Assembly: GCF_964340395.1 (NCBI RefSeq)
Contig: NC_135567.1
Coordinates: 713,383 to 777,382, forward strand
Reading direction: 5' to 3'
From: Glandiceps talaboti
Taxonomy: Eukaryota > Hemichordata > Enteropneusta > Spengelidae
Length of the DNA: 64,000 nt
Position 1 is the first letter of the stretch, and each line of letters begins with the position of its first letter. This document shows positions 49,436 to 61,174 of the stretch, piece after piece. The position numbers and the translations under genes were made by a program. Under the pieces are notes generated by a model. That model did no database searches. It had not been told where the DNA came from and saw nothing but the letters and a program-made list of their open reading frames with translations.

Positions 49436-50590
49436 GTAATATGGGAGGTGCACAACTCCCATAGGTGGGAAAGGTCTGCTGGAAAGCAGTGTTTTTTTGT
49501 ATACTTTTCTGGACTGGAAAACTTTGGAAAACCCTGCTCAGCTGGACTGATAGATTTTGCTTCAGTTGCAGCTTAGAATAAATCTATAAATTTCAAAACA
49601 TTATTACAATTCTTAAAAGTGAGATTTCATTTTCCAAAAGACAATTAATTTGGTCAGTTTTTAGCTATTTCATCGTACAAACTGCCGCCTGTATCTATCA
49701 TAGATCTGTAGAGTATCTATTTTGTGCTATAAAGTTGGTATTAGAAAGTGTCTCCATTTTTGGGTATGTAGTATGACAACAGTAAGGGCTTGGTAATCTT
49801 AGCAAAGCCTCCTAGTGTCATTTCACACAGAGTTGTCCTGTCATATGAACATGTTTAATGAGAGTAATCCATAATGCCAATACTATTTCAACTTTAAGTG
49901 CAATTAATTATGAAAGGAGAATTAGAAATTAACAGTCATTGGTGCCTAATTATGTGCTTATTTACTATATATTAGTATTTATTATATATTAGTATTTATC
50001 ATACATTAGTATTTATTATATTAGTACTTATTACTTATTAGTGATTATTTATTATATGTTATTATTATTACCCTAAAGTTATTATTATTGTCATTATTGT
50101 TATTAAGATAGAATTTAATAGTAAGGCCGGCAAAGAAAATTTATCTAAAGTGTGCTTCTTTGAACTAGTATTGGCAAAATAAACCACTTTCATTAATTTT
50201 GTTCACATGACCATATATCCCAGGATGAGGTGGGCAACTCTTTGTGAAATGACATAGGGAGGCTATGTTGAAACCCCCAAAAACCAAACTGTTGTCATAC
50301 TACACACCCTAAAAATGGTCTGACTCTTTCTTATACCAACTGTATCACTCAAAATACATACTATACAGGTCTATAATACATGCAGACGGTAGTTCATATG
50401 ATGTAATACCTAAAAACTGATCAAAAATAATTAATTTTTTGAGAAATGAAATCTTACTTTTAGCAATTGTAAGAATTATTTTGAAAAATATATCAATATT
50501 TTGAACTACAATTAAAATAAAATCAACCAGTCTAGATGGGCAGGGTTATCCAAAATCTTCTCGCCCAGAAAAGTATATACCCTATATCAT
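49436..50590. repeat. Large inverted repeat, arms about 430 bp
   Basis: The left arm (about 49440-49890) and right arm (about 50160-50590) are diverged inverted copies. Matching blocks are AACCCTGC (49532 and, inverted, 50543), TAAGATTTCATTT-like sequence (49619 and 50450), TTGGTATAAGAAAG-like sequence (49735 and 50325), GTAGTATGACAACAGT (49767 and 50292) and CCTATGTCATTTCACA-like sequence (49810 and 50248). The spacer of about 270 bp is rich in TTATTA. The divergence shows it is old. It may be a foldback transposon remnant or a hairpin-RNA locus; no protein is encoded. Confidence 0.85.
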
Positions 50591-50599
50591 ACATGTACA

Positions 50600-51165
50600 T
50601 GTACCTTATGACATATGCATACAGACTTTACAGCAGACCTTCCCCGTATAGTCCATGGGAGCTCAAGGCCAGGTTTCAAAATAAAGCTTGTTTTATGATT
50701 AATTATGCAGAAAATATTGATTTTTGATGACAAATATGGCATATTTTCCGAATGACATGTCACCTTTGTGCCAGTTTTGAAAGAAATCAGATATTGGAAG
50801 TCTGAGCCCATTGTAATAGTCACTCACTTTGGGGGACTAAAAGTGCTTTTGCTGGATGAATTCTATTCCCTTTTCTAAACATTGTGATCTCTGATTGAGA
50901 GAGAAACACAAGTGTGGTAAACCATAATATTTTTGTTCAAAATTTCAATTGATAAATATTGAATCAAACTTTTATGATTCAGTTTTAATTTAGCAAAACC
51001 AATTGCAACCTACAGGAGCATTTTGGTTTACACCAGTTATATTTTTACAGCTTTTATTTTATTTATTTTTTACAGAGGTTAATGAGGGAGATGGTAGTTC
51101 TCTTATAAAAACTTTTTTTTAAAACTCCTCCCATGTAACAAAAACTACTCTAATGGTGAAAAACT
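50600..51165. other. Gene-free stretch
   Basis: No gene recognised. Confidence 0.4.
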
Positions 51166-51169
51166 AATG

Positions 51170-54165
51170 GTCCTTGCTCAGTGCTCGGGGATCATCATGT
51201 TATAGACTTTTTGTAATTACAGATTTTTAGTTGTAGTCTTTTTAGCCCTAATTTGCATATCACTGATGAAATTATCATATCAAGAATACATCTTAATCTA
51301 ATTATAGACAACCAAAAAGACATTTTTAGATCATAATTTACATATCACTGATTGGATCGTGTTATAGACCTTTTGTAAATATAGACTTAGTTTTAGTCTT
51401 TATAGCCCTAATTTGCATATCACTGATGAGATAAACACATCAAGAATACATCTTAAACAAATGATAGATTTTTTACCATAAAGACACATTTTTAGGCACT
51501 AATTTGCATATTACTGATTGGATCATCTTATTATAGACTTTTTTAAATAAAGACCGTTAGTTTTAGGCTTTTTAGCCCTAATTTGCATATCATCGATGAG
51601 ATCATAGGATTAAGAATACATCTTAAACTAATGATAGACTTTTGACCAAAAAGCCACATTATTAGCCCCTAATTTGCATATCACTGAAGAGATCATCTTG
51701 TTATAGACGTTTTGTAAATATAGACTTTTAGTTTGAGGCTTTTTAGCCCTAATTTGCATATCACCGATGAGATCATGGTATTAAGAATACATCTAAATCT
51801 AATGATAGATTTTTGACCAAAAAGACACATTTTCAGACACTAATTTCCATATTACTGATTGGATCATCTTCTTATAGCATTTTTGTAAGTATAGACTTTT
51901 AGTTTTAGTCTTTTTAGACCTAATTTGCATATCACTGATGAGATAAACACGTCAAGAGTACATCTTAATCTCTTGATAGATTTTTGACCAAAAAGACACA
52001 TTATTAGGCACTAATTTGCATATTACTGATTGGATCAACTTGTTATAGACTTTCTTTCAGTTTTAGTCTTTTTAGCCCTAATTTGCATATCAGTGATGGG
52101 ATAAACACATCAAGAATACATCTTAATCTAATGAATCAATGGGTTGTCGGTGGCCGAGCGGTTAGCTCGTACGCCTCTTACCTCTGCAATCTGGGTTCGA
52201 ACCCGCCTGATGTTGGCTGGGTTTGATTTAAAATTTAACTAGGACTGCATGTAAGAAGGGTGATGCTCAGTTTGACCCTGCCGAACAACGCAGGTTTTCC
52301 CCGGGCACTCCGGTTTCCTCCTGCTTCTTCAACACTAGGGCACTAGGGCGCTGCTCTTGCGGCGACCATTCAACAAATTTCCGAATTTATTTGGACAAAT
52401 AAAGATTATTATTATTATTATTATTATATTATTATAGACTTTTGACCAAAAAGACACGTTATTAGGCACTAATTTGCATATTACTGATTGGATCATCTTG
52501 TTATAGACTTTATAAATATAGACTTTTAGTTTTAGTCTTTTTAGCCCTAATTTGCATATCACTAATGAGATAAACACATCAAAATTACATTTTAATCTAA
52601 TGATAGAATTTTGACCAAAAAGACATATTATTAGGCACTAATTTGCATATTACTAATTGGATCATCTTGTTATAGACTTTCTTTTAGTTTGAGTCTTTTT
52701 AGCCCTAATTTGCATATCACTGATGAGATAAACACATCAAGAGTACATCTTAATCTAATGATAGAATTTTGACCAAAAAGACACGTTATTAGGCACTAAT
52801 TTGCATATTACTGATTGGATCATCTTGTTATAGACTTTATAAATATAGACTTTTAGTTTTAGTCTTTGTAGCCCTAATTTGCATATCACTAATGAGATAA
52901 ACACATCAAAATTACATCTTAATCTAATGATAGAATTTTGACCAAAAAGACATATTATTAGGCACTAATTTGCATATTACTGATTGGATCATCTTGTTAT
53001 AGACTTTCTTTTAGTTTGAGTCTTTTTAGCCCTAATTTGCATATCAGTGATGAGATAAACACATCAAGAGTACATCTTAATCTAATGATAGACTTTTGAC
53101 CAAAAAGACACATTATTAGGCACTAATTTGCATATTACTGATTGGATCATCTTGTTATAGACTATTTTATTTTTAGTCTTTTTAGCCCTAATTTGCATAT
53201 CAGTGATGAGATAAACACATCAAGAATACATCTTAATCTAATGATAGACTTTTGACCAAAAGACACATTATTAGGCACTAATTTGCATATTACTGATTGG
53301 ATCATATTGTTATAGACTATTTTATTGTTAGTCTTTTTAGCCCTAATTTGCATATCACTGATGAGATAAACACATCAAGAATGCATATTAATCTAATGAT
53401 AGATTTTTGACCAAAAAGACACATTATTAGGCACTAATTTGCATATTACTGATTGGATCATCTTGTTATAGACTTTCCTTTATTTTTAGTCTTTTAAGCC
53501 CTAATTTGAATATCACTGATGAGATAAACACATCAAGAATACATCTTAATCTAATGATAGATTTTTGACCAAAAAGACACATTATTAGGCACTAATTTGC
53601 ATATTACTGATTGGATTATCTTAGACATTTTGTAAATATAGACATTTAGTCTTAGTCTTTTTAGCTCTAATTTGCATATCACTGATGAGATAAACACATC
53701 AAGAGTACATCTAAATCTAATGATAGATTTTTGACCAAAAAGACACATTATTAGGCACTAATTTGCATATTATTGATGAGATAAACACATCAAGAATACA
53801 TCTTAATCTAATGATAGATTTTTGACCAAAACGACACATTATTAGGCACTAATTTGCATATTACTGATTGGATCATCTTGTTATAGACTTTTTATAAATA
53901 TCGACATTTAGTTTTAGTGTTTTTAGCCCTAATTTGCATATCACTGATGAGATAAACACATCAAGAGTACATCTTAATCTAATGATAGATTTTTGACCAA
54001 AAAGACATATTATTAGGCACAAATTTGCATATTACTGATTGGATCATCTTGTTATAGACTTTCCTTTATTTTTAGTCTTTTAAGCCCTAATTTGAATATC
54101 ACTGATGAGATAAACACATCCAGAATACATCTTAATCTAATGATAGATCTTTGACCAAAAAGATG
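51170..54165. repeat. Octamer-bearing satellite, about 160-170 bp
   Basis: A dimeric repeat: one half has AGCCCTAATTTGCATATCAC then TGATGAGATAAACACATCAAG, the other AGGCACTAATTTGCATATTA then CTGATTGGATCATCTTGTTATAG. The period is about 160-172 bp in the left part, and some units are shorter. About 18 dimers give roughly 35 copies of ATTTGCAT, the octamer recognised by POU/Oct proteins. Units are moderately diverged. Short frames across the array are repetitive shadows. A SINE interrupts it at 52141-52432, and relic units lie inverted near 23 kb. Confidence 0.92.
52141..52432 (+). mobile_element. tRNA-derived SINE
   Basis: The head has a Pol III A box TGGCCGAGCGG (52151-52161) and B box GGGTTCGAACC (52193-52203) with 31 bp between them. 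The body contains CCCCGGGCACTCCGGTTTCC (about 52299), a conserved-looking core. The tail is AAATAAAG followed by ATT repeats. SINEs of this kind are copied by a partner LINE. Flanking satellite resumes at about 52433; I could not identify a clean target duplication. The tRNA-like part is not a functional tRNA, because its ends do not pair as an acceptor stem. Confidence 0.88.
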
Positions 54166-54544
54166 AGATCATAAGCCTTAATTTGGCTTTGAGACACATA
54201 TATTTGATCACTATATCATGGGTATAACTGAAGCGGTGACATTATTTTGTATTGTAATTTATGAATATTCTGACCATCACAAAACGAAAAATAAATTTGG
54301 TACACATTGTTGGTTGTTATGTGGTTATTAGCTATATTTGTAATATTGTAAACAAACTTATCTTTTTCATCATCTTCAAAGAAGAATGTCTTTACGGAAA
54401 TAACTCTTAAATTTGTAACATGAATGAAAAAAATATGCGCTGCAGAGCAAAATACACGGGTTTTAATTTTGTATGATTAGCATTTTAATGAAAGAAATAT
54501 TTCGATTCAACTTTGTATTTCTTGAAAAAAAACTAGATTTTGCG

Positions 54545-54775
54545 AAAACTTTAACCCTAATTAGAAGTGGCACAGTCAGTATTTCTAGAAACAATCTATT
54601 TTAAGTTTACATTTAGTTAACTAGTTTTTGCGAAAGTTGTTAATTTTAGAATGGGAACCCTAATTAGAAGTGGCACAGTCTGTATTTCTAGGAACAATCT
54701 ATTTTAAGTTTACATTTGGTTTACTAGTTTTGGGGTAACTTTAGTATGGGACCCTAAATAGAAGTGGTTTTCTGT
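54545..54775. repeat. Short tandem duplication, about 105 bp
   Basis: CCCTAATTAGAAGTGGCACA begins at 54552 and 54657, followed in both by TATTTCTAG, AACAATCTATTTTAAGTTTA. A third partial unit (CCCTAAATAGAAGTGG) starts at about 54752. Confidence 0.9.
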
Positions 54776-54969
54776 GGTTATAGGCAATTATGGTTTTCAA
54801 GTTTGTGTTTCGTAAATAGTCTAATATAAACATCAATGATTTTTCATTTGAACATGGCAAAATACAATTGTTTCGGTTGTGAAAGAAATGTGTATACCGG
54901 AGGTGGCTGAATTTATAGGAATCTGGGTACCCGAGAACAACTTTGTGTACATGACTATGTATGACGTAT

Positions 54970-55611
54970 CTATTCAAATTTGTTTGTCGATAAATTTTGA
55001 TTTGTATTTTTTATTCGTAGATAAATGTTGATATGTATTTTGTATTTGTATTTTGCGTTCTTAATGTTTTCGAAAATGGGGAATATTACAGTCTGTGCCA
55101 CTTGAACAACCAATGACAAACTTTCCTCCTGACAAAACCGTCTAAATCCTAACCTGTCAACCCGGGCCGCCACCTTCCCGCCAAAAAAGGTACCGCGCCG
55201 AAATTGCCACCATGGCCCCCATTCCCATACAACGGGCCCAAATGCAGCAGAAAGAACAAACATTGCAAACCGACTTATCTCATATACCATCCTTCGACGT
55301 TCTCGCAGGGACCAAACCATGATAAATTGACGAACCAATACGCAAACCATTGACTTCCATTCTCGAACAGTCTCTATTGTACGGCGAACAAACATCTGAA
55401 CCAAACACAGCATCCATACGGTGATACACATTGCAATTTTTCCTTCCAACTTCCTCTTTTCGACCAGTGAGCGAAGTAGACAGCATACAGCATCCAGGAC
55501 CCATACCAAACATCGGAATATTCTTCTATCATCCACTCTCAGCAGTACAAGGCTTCGGACATATACTATGACGACATAGACCAGGGTGAGCAGCACAATA
55601 CCAGTATCCAT
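54970..55611 (-). CDS. Putative multi-pass membrane protein, 213 aa
   Basis: A single open frame of 213 codons on the minus strand. The start is the ATG at 55611 (AAAGATGG, a good Kozak context), 36 nt downstream of a predicted transcription start. Hydrophobic segments are at about residues 4-23, 32-48, 58-75, 85-100 and 114-128, separated by Arg-rich loops, so the product would be a small basic membrane protein. The centre (residues 125-150) is rich in Trp, Gly and Phe. The last 30 residues are Asn/Lys/Tyr-rich and come from AT-rich DNA with AATAAA on the minus strand near 55012, so the true end may differ. I do not recognise a family. Supporting points are the core promoter and a frame of this length outside a repeat; against it is the lack of any recognised domain. 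It could also be part of an unknown mobile element. Confidence 0.45.
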   Translation of the reverse strand: MDTGIVLLTLVYVVIVYVRSLVLLRVDDRRIFRCLVWVLDAVCCLLRSLVEKRKLEGKIAMCITVWMLCLVQMFVRRTIETVREWKSMVCVLVRQFIMVWSLRERRRMVYEISRFAMFVLSAAFGPVVWEWGPWWQFRRGTFFGGKVAARVDRLGFRRFCQEESLSLVVQVAQTVIFPIFENIKNAKYKYKIHINIYLRIKNTNQNLSTNKFE

Positions 55612-55643
55612 CTTTGTTTATCGTTTGCTGGAGTCGCAAAGAC

Positions 55644-55678
55644 AGTTTGAAAATGTATCACGCGTCATTTATATACCC
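55644..55678 (-). promoter_or_regulatory. TATA box and initiator for the 213 aa frame
   Basis: On the minus strand GGGTATATAAATGACG holds a TATA box (55668-55675), and TCAAACT, matching the initiator pattern YYANWYY, places a start at about 55648, 27 bases downstream of the box. A 36 nt leader then runs to the ATG at 55611. Confidence 0.5.
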
Positions 55679-55679
55679 A

Positions 55680-56180
55680 ACCCAAGATGTTAGATTCCTG
55701 TCGAGAACCATGAACCAATCAGACCTAGAGGATCAAATTTTCCTCTACCCCTCCAGGTGCACTTTAAAGGTGGTGGCAGGGAAAATTATTGTGTTTATAA
55801 GACTAGTTAGGTGTTGTTTGTTTCAAATTGGTCAATCACTTGACAGGGAGTACACGTGTTACATTTGACAAACAACCAATCAAAAGTCCGGAGTTGATTA
55901 CTCCACATTCTTTTATTTTACAGGAATACAAACTTATGTAACGTGCACAGGGGTGAACACTGTGTAATGAAGGTATAGACTAGCGTTCCTCGCTAAATGC
56001 GTGCAATGACGGATAAGCACCGGTATTGTTGATGAATTATGAATGTATGTGTCGACCCCCGTTTGAATGAAAGTGTAATGTATAAAATTATGTGAAAACC
56101 AGGACGTGGTGACGGGGGCTATTGTCTTGGAATAATAAGGTGTTGTATTTTGTTACCAATTACTCAACTCGTTGACATAG
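55680..56180. other. Gene-free stretch upstream of the LINE
   Basis: No gene. May hold distal control sequences of the divergent 54970-55611 frame. The segment starting TTTATTTATTTATTTCACGG at 56182 marks the likely left part of the LINE or of another retroposon tail. Confidence 0.4.
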
Positions 56181-56181
56181 T

Positions 56182-59100
56182 TTATTTATTTATTTCACGG
56201 AAGGCCGGCAAGTCCCATTTACAGGCTCCTAAAAATGAAAAATTCAAGAATACAAAACACACAAGCATATCAAACAAACAAAACTACCTTAATGCACATT
56301 AAAAACACATTTTTCGATTACTTATTCTCTAAGTATGTCAGTCATTTCATGATGAACGAAGAAGTCATAGTCAAATACAGCTGTAAGTCTTGCACAGTCA
56401 ACCAGTTCAATTCTGATAGAAATCTTTTAAACAGTTCATGTTCTTTCCTACATTGCAATGTCAGATCCCTTACAAAAAACTTTGATAGCTTTGTTAACTT
56501 TCTAAGCATGTTAGATCAAAATTTTCTTTTTATAGCTCTAACGGAAACATGGTTACATCCCGATTCAAATTGCTGTCTTTATGATTTGCCTTCCTATACT
56601 TTCGTTACTTGTAATCGTGAAGCCTCACAAGGTGGTGGAGTCGCTCTGTATTTTCACAACTCGTTGTCCTTCTCTCGCATTAACACATGTAAAATTAATC
56701 ACTGCGAATCCATCTTTGGGGAAACTATGATCAACAACAAAAAGATTGTTATAGGCGTTATCTACAGAAGACCCAACACACCGTTTAATGAATTCATTGA
56801 CAGTTTAGAAGCATGCCTTGATCAGGTGTCAGTGAACGGGCGTGATTGTATTCTCCTTGGCGATATGAATATTGACACATCTTTAGATAGCCCACCCGTT
56901 ACTCATTACAATACTCTCCTGAATACATACAATATGACACAATTAATTAACACCCCTACCAGAGTTACTAACACCTCACAAATATTACTGACCACTTTAT
57001 TGAGTCCGGTACAATTGAAACAGACATTTCAGACCACTATCCAATTTTCGGCATTATTAAAAGTCTGCATCACGTTTTTGAAAACAGTACCAAAACACAC
57101 ACCTACGATTTCAGGAATTACAACAAAGAGGCCTTCTTAGCTGACCTAAGCAATGTATCCTGGCAACCAGTCCACATGTGCGAAGATCCGTCTGAAGCAT
57201 ACAATATTTTTAATGATTTATTTCATACTGTTATCAGAAGACATCTTCGAATAAATACATTTACAAGAACACAAAAGTCAATTAAAAGACCCTGGATCAC
57301 AAAGGGCTTATTTACATCCATACATACAAAACATAAACTTTTCTCGAAAATGAAAAATCACCCAAGGAATAACCAAATTAAAAATATGTATACTAGGTAC
57401 AGGAATACATTGACGAAGCTCCTTAGGTTGGCTAAGAAAAACTACTACACCAATAAAATTTCAAATGCCTCTGGCAACACCAACAAAACTTGGCTTATTA
57501 TTAAAGAGATGTTGAACAAAACACATACCAAATGTTCTCCCGATAAATTAACTACAAACAACCCTGGAAACACATGCTTAAGAGATACAAGAGATATTGC
57601 TCAAGAATTCAATAATTATTTCACTGGTATTGGGCCCAATCTTGCTCAAAAGATTACAAGCAACAAAGACTTTAGACAATACCTGGATGGGAACTACCTC
57701 AACTCCTTTTTCTTTCACCCCGTGTCTGAAGAAGACGTCCTTGGAGAAATATTCAAGCTTGATCCCCGCAAAGCTACCGGTCAGGACACAATTAATCCCC
57801 TCTTAGTTATACACGCTGCTCACATTATTGCATGCCCTCTCACACATATAATTAACTGTTCTCTCAACAATGGTATTTTTCCAAGTCTACTTAAGATTGC
57901 CAAGGTAATACCTATTTATAAAAAAGGTTCGCCATGCGATGTTGGCAATTATCGCCCCATTTCAATTTTGCCCGTAATCAGTAAAGTGTTTGAATCTATT
58001 GTCAATCATCAGCTTGTTATATATTTTGAAAAATACAACATCCTCATCAAAACTCAGTTTGGTTTCAGGAAAAAACACAGTACTAAGCTTGCCCTGGTTG
58101 ACCTGATCACTGGTATTGCTAATAAGCTGGACAATGGATATCTGACATGTGGTATTTTCATTGATTTGCGGAAAGCCTTTGACACAATAGACCATAGTAT
58201 TCTTCTACAGAAACTGAGTCACTATGGTGTCAGAGGCTTGCCTTTACTTTGGTTTAAAAGTTATCTCTCCCAGCGTAAGCAGTGTGTCTGTATAAATAAT
58301 GTTACCTCGCCATATAGCGAAATACAATGTGGAGTACCACAAGGCTCAATTTTAGGCCCCCTTCTCTTTCTGATTTACATCAATGATATTGTGAACGCTA
58401 CTGATGCATTTGAATTTCGATTATTTGCCGACGACACAAACTTGTTTCAATTTATCAACAATCCCTCAAATATAATTCAGCTTGATCAACTCCATTTCGA
58501 CTTCAGGAAAGTATGTGACTGGTGCGACGCCAATAGGCTCACTATCAATGTAGAAAAAACTAATTTCATGATTATTAAGACTTCGCAAAGATTGGTGAAA
58601 ACGGAGGGAAGTCTGGGCATCAATCGCTCACAAATTTCACAAGTAACGTCAACCAATTATCTTGGCGTGTGTTTAGATCAAAATATGCTTTGGACATCAC
58701 ACATTGAAAAAGTTAGGAAAGCAATTTCTCCAATTAATGGCATAATTTCCAAAATTCGCTATTACGTACCTAAATCTACTCTTCTTCTGCTGTATAACTC
58801 TATGATCTTGCCCCATATCTCATATTGTATAGAGATATGGGGCAATACATACAATACATTTCTCAAGCCTATCTTAAACCTTCAAAAGAAAGTTATTCGC
58901 TTTATAACTTTTTCAAATATTGGTGCTCCCTCCTCCCCTCTTTTTCAGCAACTAGGAATTCTAAGTGTCCACCAGCAATGCAAATTTAATACTTCTTTAT
59001 TTATTTATTTTTGATTTGAGGGCCGGTCACTTCCCGCAAACAGTTAACGACTATTTCAACACACCACCAAATACGTATCACACTCGGAATACAACGAGAG

Positions 59101-59590
59101 ATAACTTTTACATTCCAAAAGTAAATCTTACTTTGACGCAACACAATTTTCAGTATGCAGCTGCAAAACATTGGAACTCCTTACCTGAAGAATTGAAAAA
59201 AATACAATCCAGGACTACTTTTAAATCTCAGTTAAAACAGTATTTGTTACAAAATTAATTCAGCTTTTTCTACCTTACATTGCATTTAATGCCAGTTGTT
59301 ATATTTTTTTTTGATGAGAACGCGTTTTGTTTTGTTTGTTTTTTGTTTGTTTTTGTTTTAATTTCAAATTTGTTTTTGTTTTTGCTTTGATTATTTTATT
59401 TGTTTAATTAATTGTAGTATGGGCCACAAACTTGACTAGTTTGTTTCAAACTATTTCTGTGGTCCAGCCATAAACTCTGTATTCATCCATCAGTTTAATT
59501 GTAATATTTATTCCACTGTCTTTTGTACTTTCTCTCTTGTTATGTTGATATGATTTTGAGTTTGTGGCAAATAAAATACTATATCTAAAA
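56182..59590 (+). mobile_element. LINE, jockey/CR1/L2-type, near full length
   Basis: About 3.4 kb with endonuclease and reverse transcriptase but no ORF1 seen. The 3' untranslated part after 59258 is T-rich, then continues to GTGGCAAATAAAATACTATA (about 59564-59583). A target duplication was not found. The coding region is described separately. Confidence 0.75.
56235..59258 (+). pseudogene. LINE endonuclease-reverse transcriptase
   Basis: The first block (56235 to about 56988, ATG start) is an apurinic endonuclease-like domain: HCNVRSL (Asn76), LTETWL (Glu104), VIYRRPN and LGDMNID (Asp210, Asn212). A one-base deletion near 56985-56990 shifts the frame; the new frame gives DHFIESG and SDHYPIF, the endonuclease end, and runs to 59014. 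The reverse transcriptase then shows NYRPIS, FGFRKKHST, FIDLRKAFDTIDH, CGVPQGSILGP and catalytic FADD (about 58424-58435). A second frameshift near 58995-59010, in a TTTATTTATTT run, leads to the C-terminal block with QTVNDYF and AAKHWNSLPEEL, ending at 59258. With only two frameshifts this copy is fairly young. The protein would nick DNA and prime reverse transcription at the target. Confidence 0.93.
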
Positions 59591-59599
59591 TACATTATG

Positions 59600-61174
59600 A
59601 GGCAAATATATAAAATCAATATTGTCAGGTGGACAATCTGGAAAATTAAATTTGATAAATTAAAGTCAATATTCAAAATACTACAACAAAGACCACTATA
59701 CGTTGTTATACATGTACATCTGTGAACGGCACAGTGTTTAAAAACATTAAATTTACTGGCATCAGGTTTGTAAACTTTCTAGTTCTCCGATCCGGCATCT
59801 GTGGAACTTTAAAATGTAACTTGAAAAGCATATATGGACTATCATAAACATTACTTACACACTTGTAAAAAATACCATGTCTAAAAACATCCTCCGTTGC
59901 GCTGAGAGGGGATTGGCAAATCGAAAAACTTGCATAATGTGCATATTGTGTCGGTTAAAAATTATTCCGTTTAATGAATTTTCCAGAACCCTTTCAATGC
60001 TAGCCTGTGGTTTATTTTGGCAAGGTTACCAAATGATTGAGCCCTATTCCAGAATACTCCCCATGGGTGATCAAGGTATGCTGTTCCTGCGCCAAACCAC
60101 AATTGAATGGGGTTGGCTAAGTATCTCCAAATATAGATTACGATCCAACCTCTCCTTGCAAATCCCACACTTATAAAGAAATCTCTTATTATGTATGAAC
60201 ACTGAAGTCGATTACTGTTATTTTATACTAGTGTATCATACATTTGCACATCTCCAGAATACGGGAAGTATGCCATATAACTGCACAAATGAAAATCAGC
60301 GACAACGTTTTTTTGTGAGCTTGAAGGGAAGAGGGAACTGGGAAACAATTTGTACAAAATATTTTCTCATCAGCCCCCACCCCTTCCCTAAGTGCTGTTC
60401 GTTCCCTCGGTTTGCATTTGCGCGGAAATGTAATTCAGGCCAGATATACTCTCTGTCTAAAATAGGTGGAACAACATTATCCACATATTAGGGCAAGAAA
60501 TGGCAAGACAACTAGTTTATTAACTGTTGAAAGCTTCATAAGACAGTTGATTTTTCGGGATTCAATTACGATATGAGCAGTCAAATTTTTGGTCGCTTCT
60601 TTCTTTATGTGAGGAGGATTTAATTTAGAAGTGTTTAAGACGATTTTTATGAAGATAGCACACTCGAGTAAACATATAACTATCAATCCAACAATATATA
60701 CCAATGACAACTGTCAATCAAACGTGTCACGTGAACTTATTGCTTTGGTAAATGAAAATATAATTTCATTGAGACACTGACCCGCCCCTGTGCTACATCC
60801 AAGTGGGACACACAGAAGTATCTTTATACGCATATAAAGTCCAGATACGTCCTGATAAAGGAAGTCAAAAGTACAAACCATGTTTGGCAGTGTCATTTTA
60901 TTTTGGTACATGCAAATGTATAATTGTTTTTTCTTCTGAGCTAACATAAAATGGAATATTAATGCTAGTACCTTTAGAATTCAAACTGTTCTTACTACAT
61001 TTATCAAGTAAACAAATATACCTCACGTCTGAATAAAGACTTGAATATGTGCTGAACAAGAAAAAATGAATCGATTAACTAGAGATTCTTACATTAATAC
61101 TTTGGTGACTTCTGCACAAATGTTGAAGACATTCATTGACATCACTGTACCAGTCATTCTGTAACGTACACGTA
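59600..61174. other. Gene-free stretch
   Basis: Several open frames of 60-100 codons on both strands lack recognisable domains, and at least one (60477-60710, minus) has no ATG start. I see no supported gene, RNA or repeat here. Confidence 0.45.

Noticed and set aside
52141-52215. Functional tRNA gene
   Set aside because: The A and B boxes are good, but the ends do not pair as an acceptor stem and the sequence continues into a SINE body and tail.
59877-60176. 99-codon plus-strand frame after the LINE
   Set aside because: No recognisable domain, and an overlapping frame of similar quality exists on the opposite strand.
60477-60710. Hydrophobic 77-codon frame on the minus strand
   Set aside because: It has no ATG at the start (the first codon is TTG) and no promoter or homology that I recognise.
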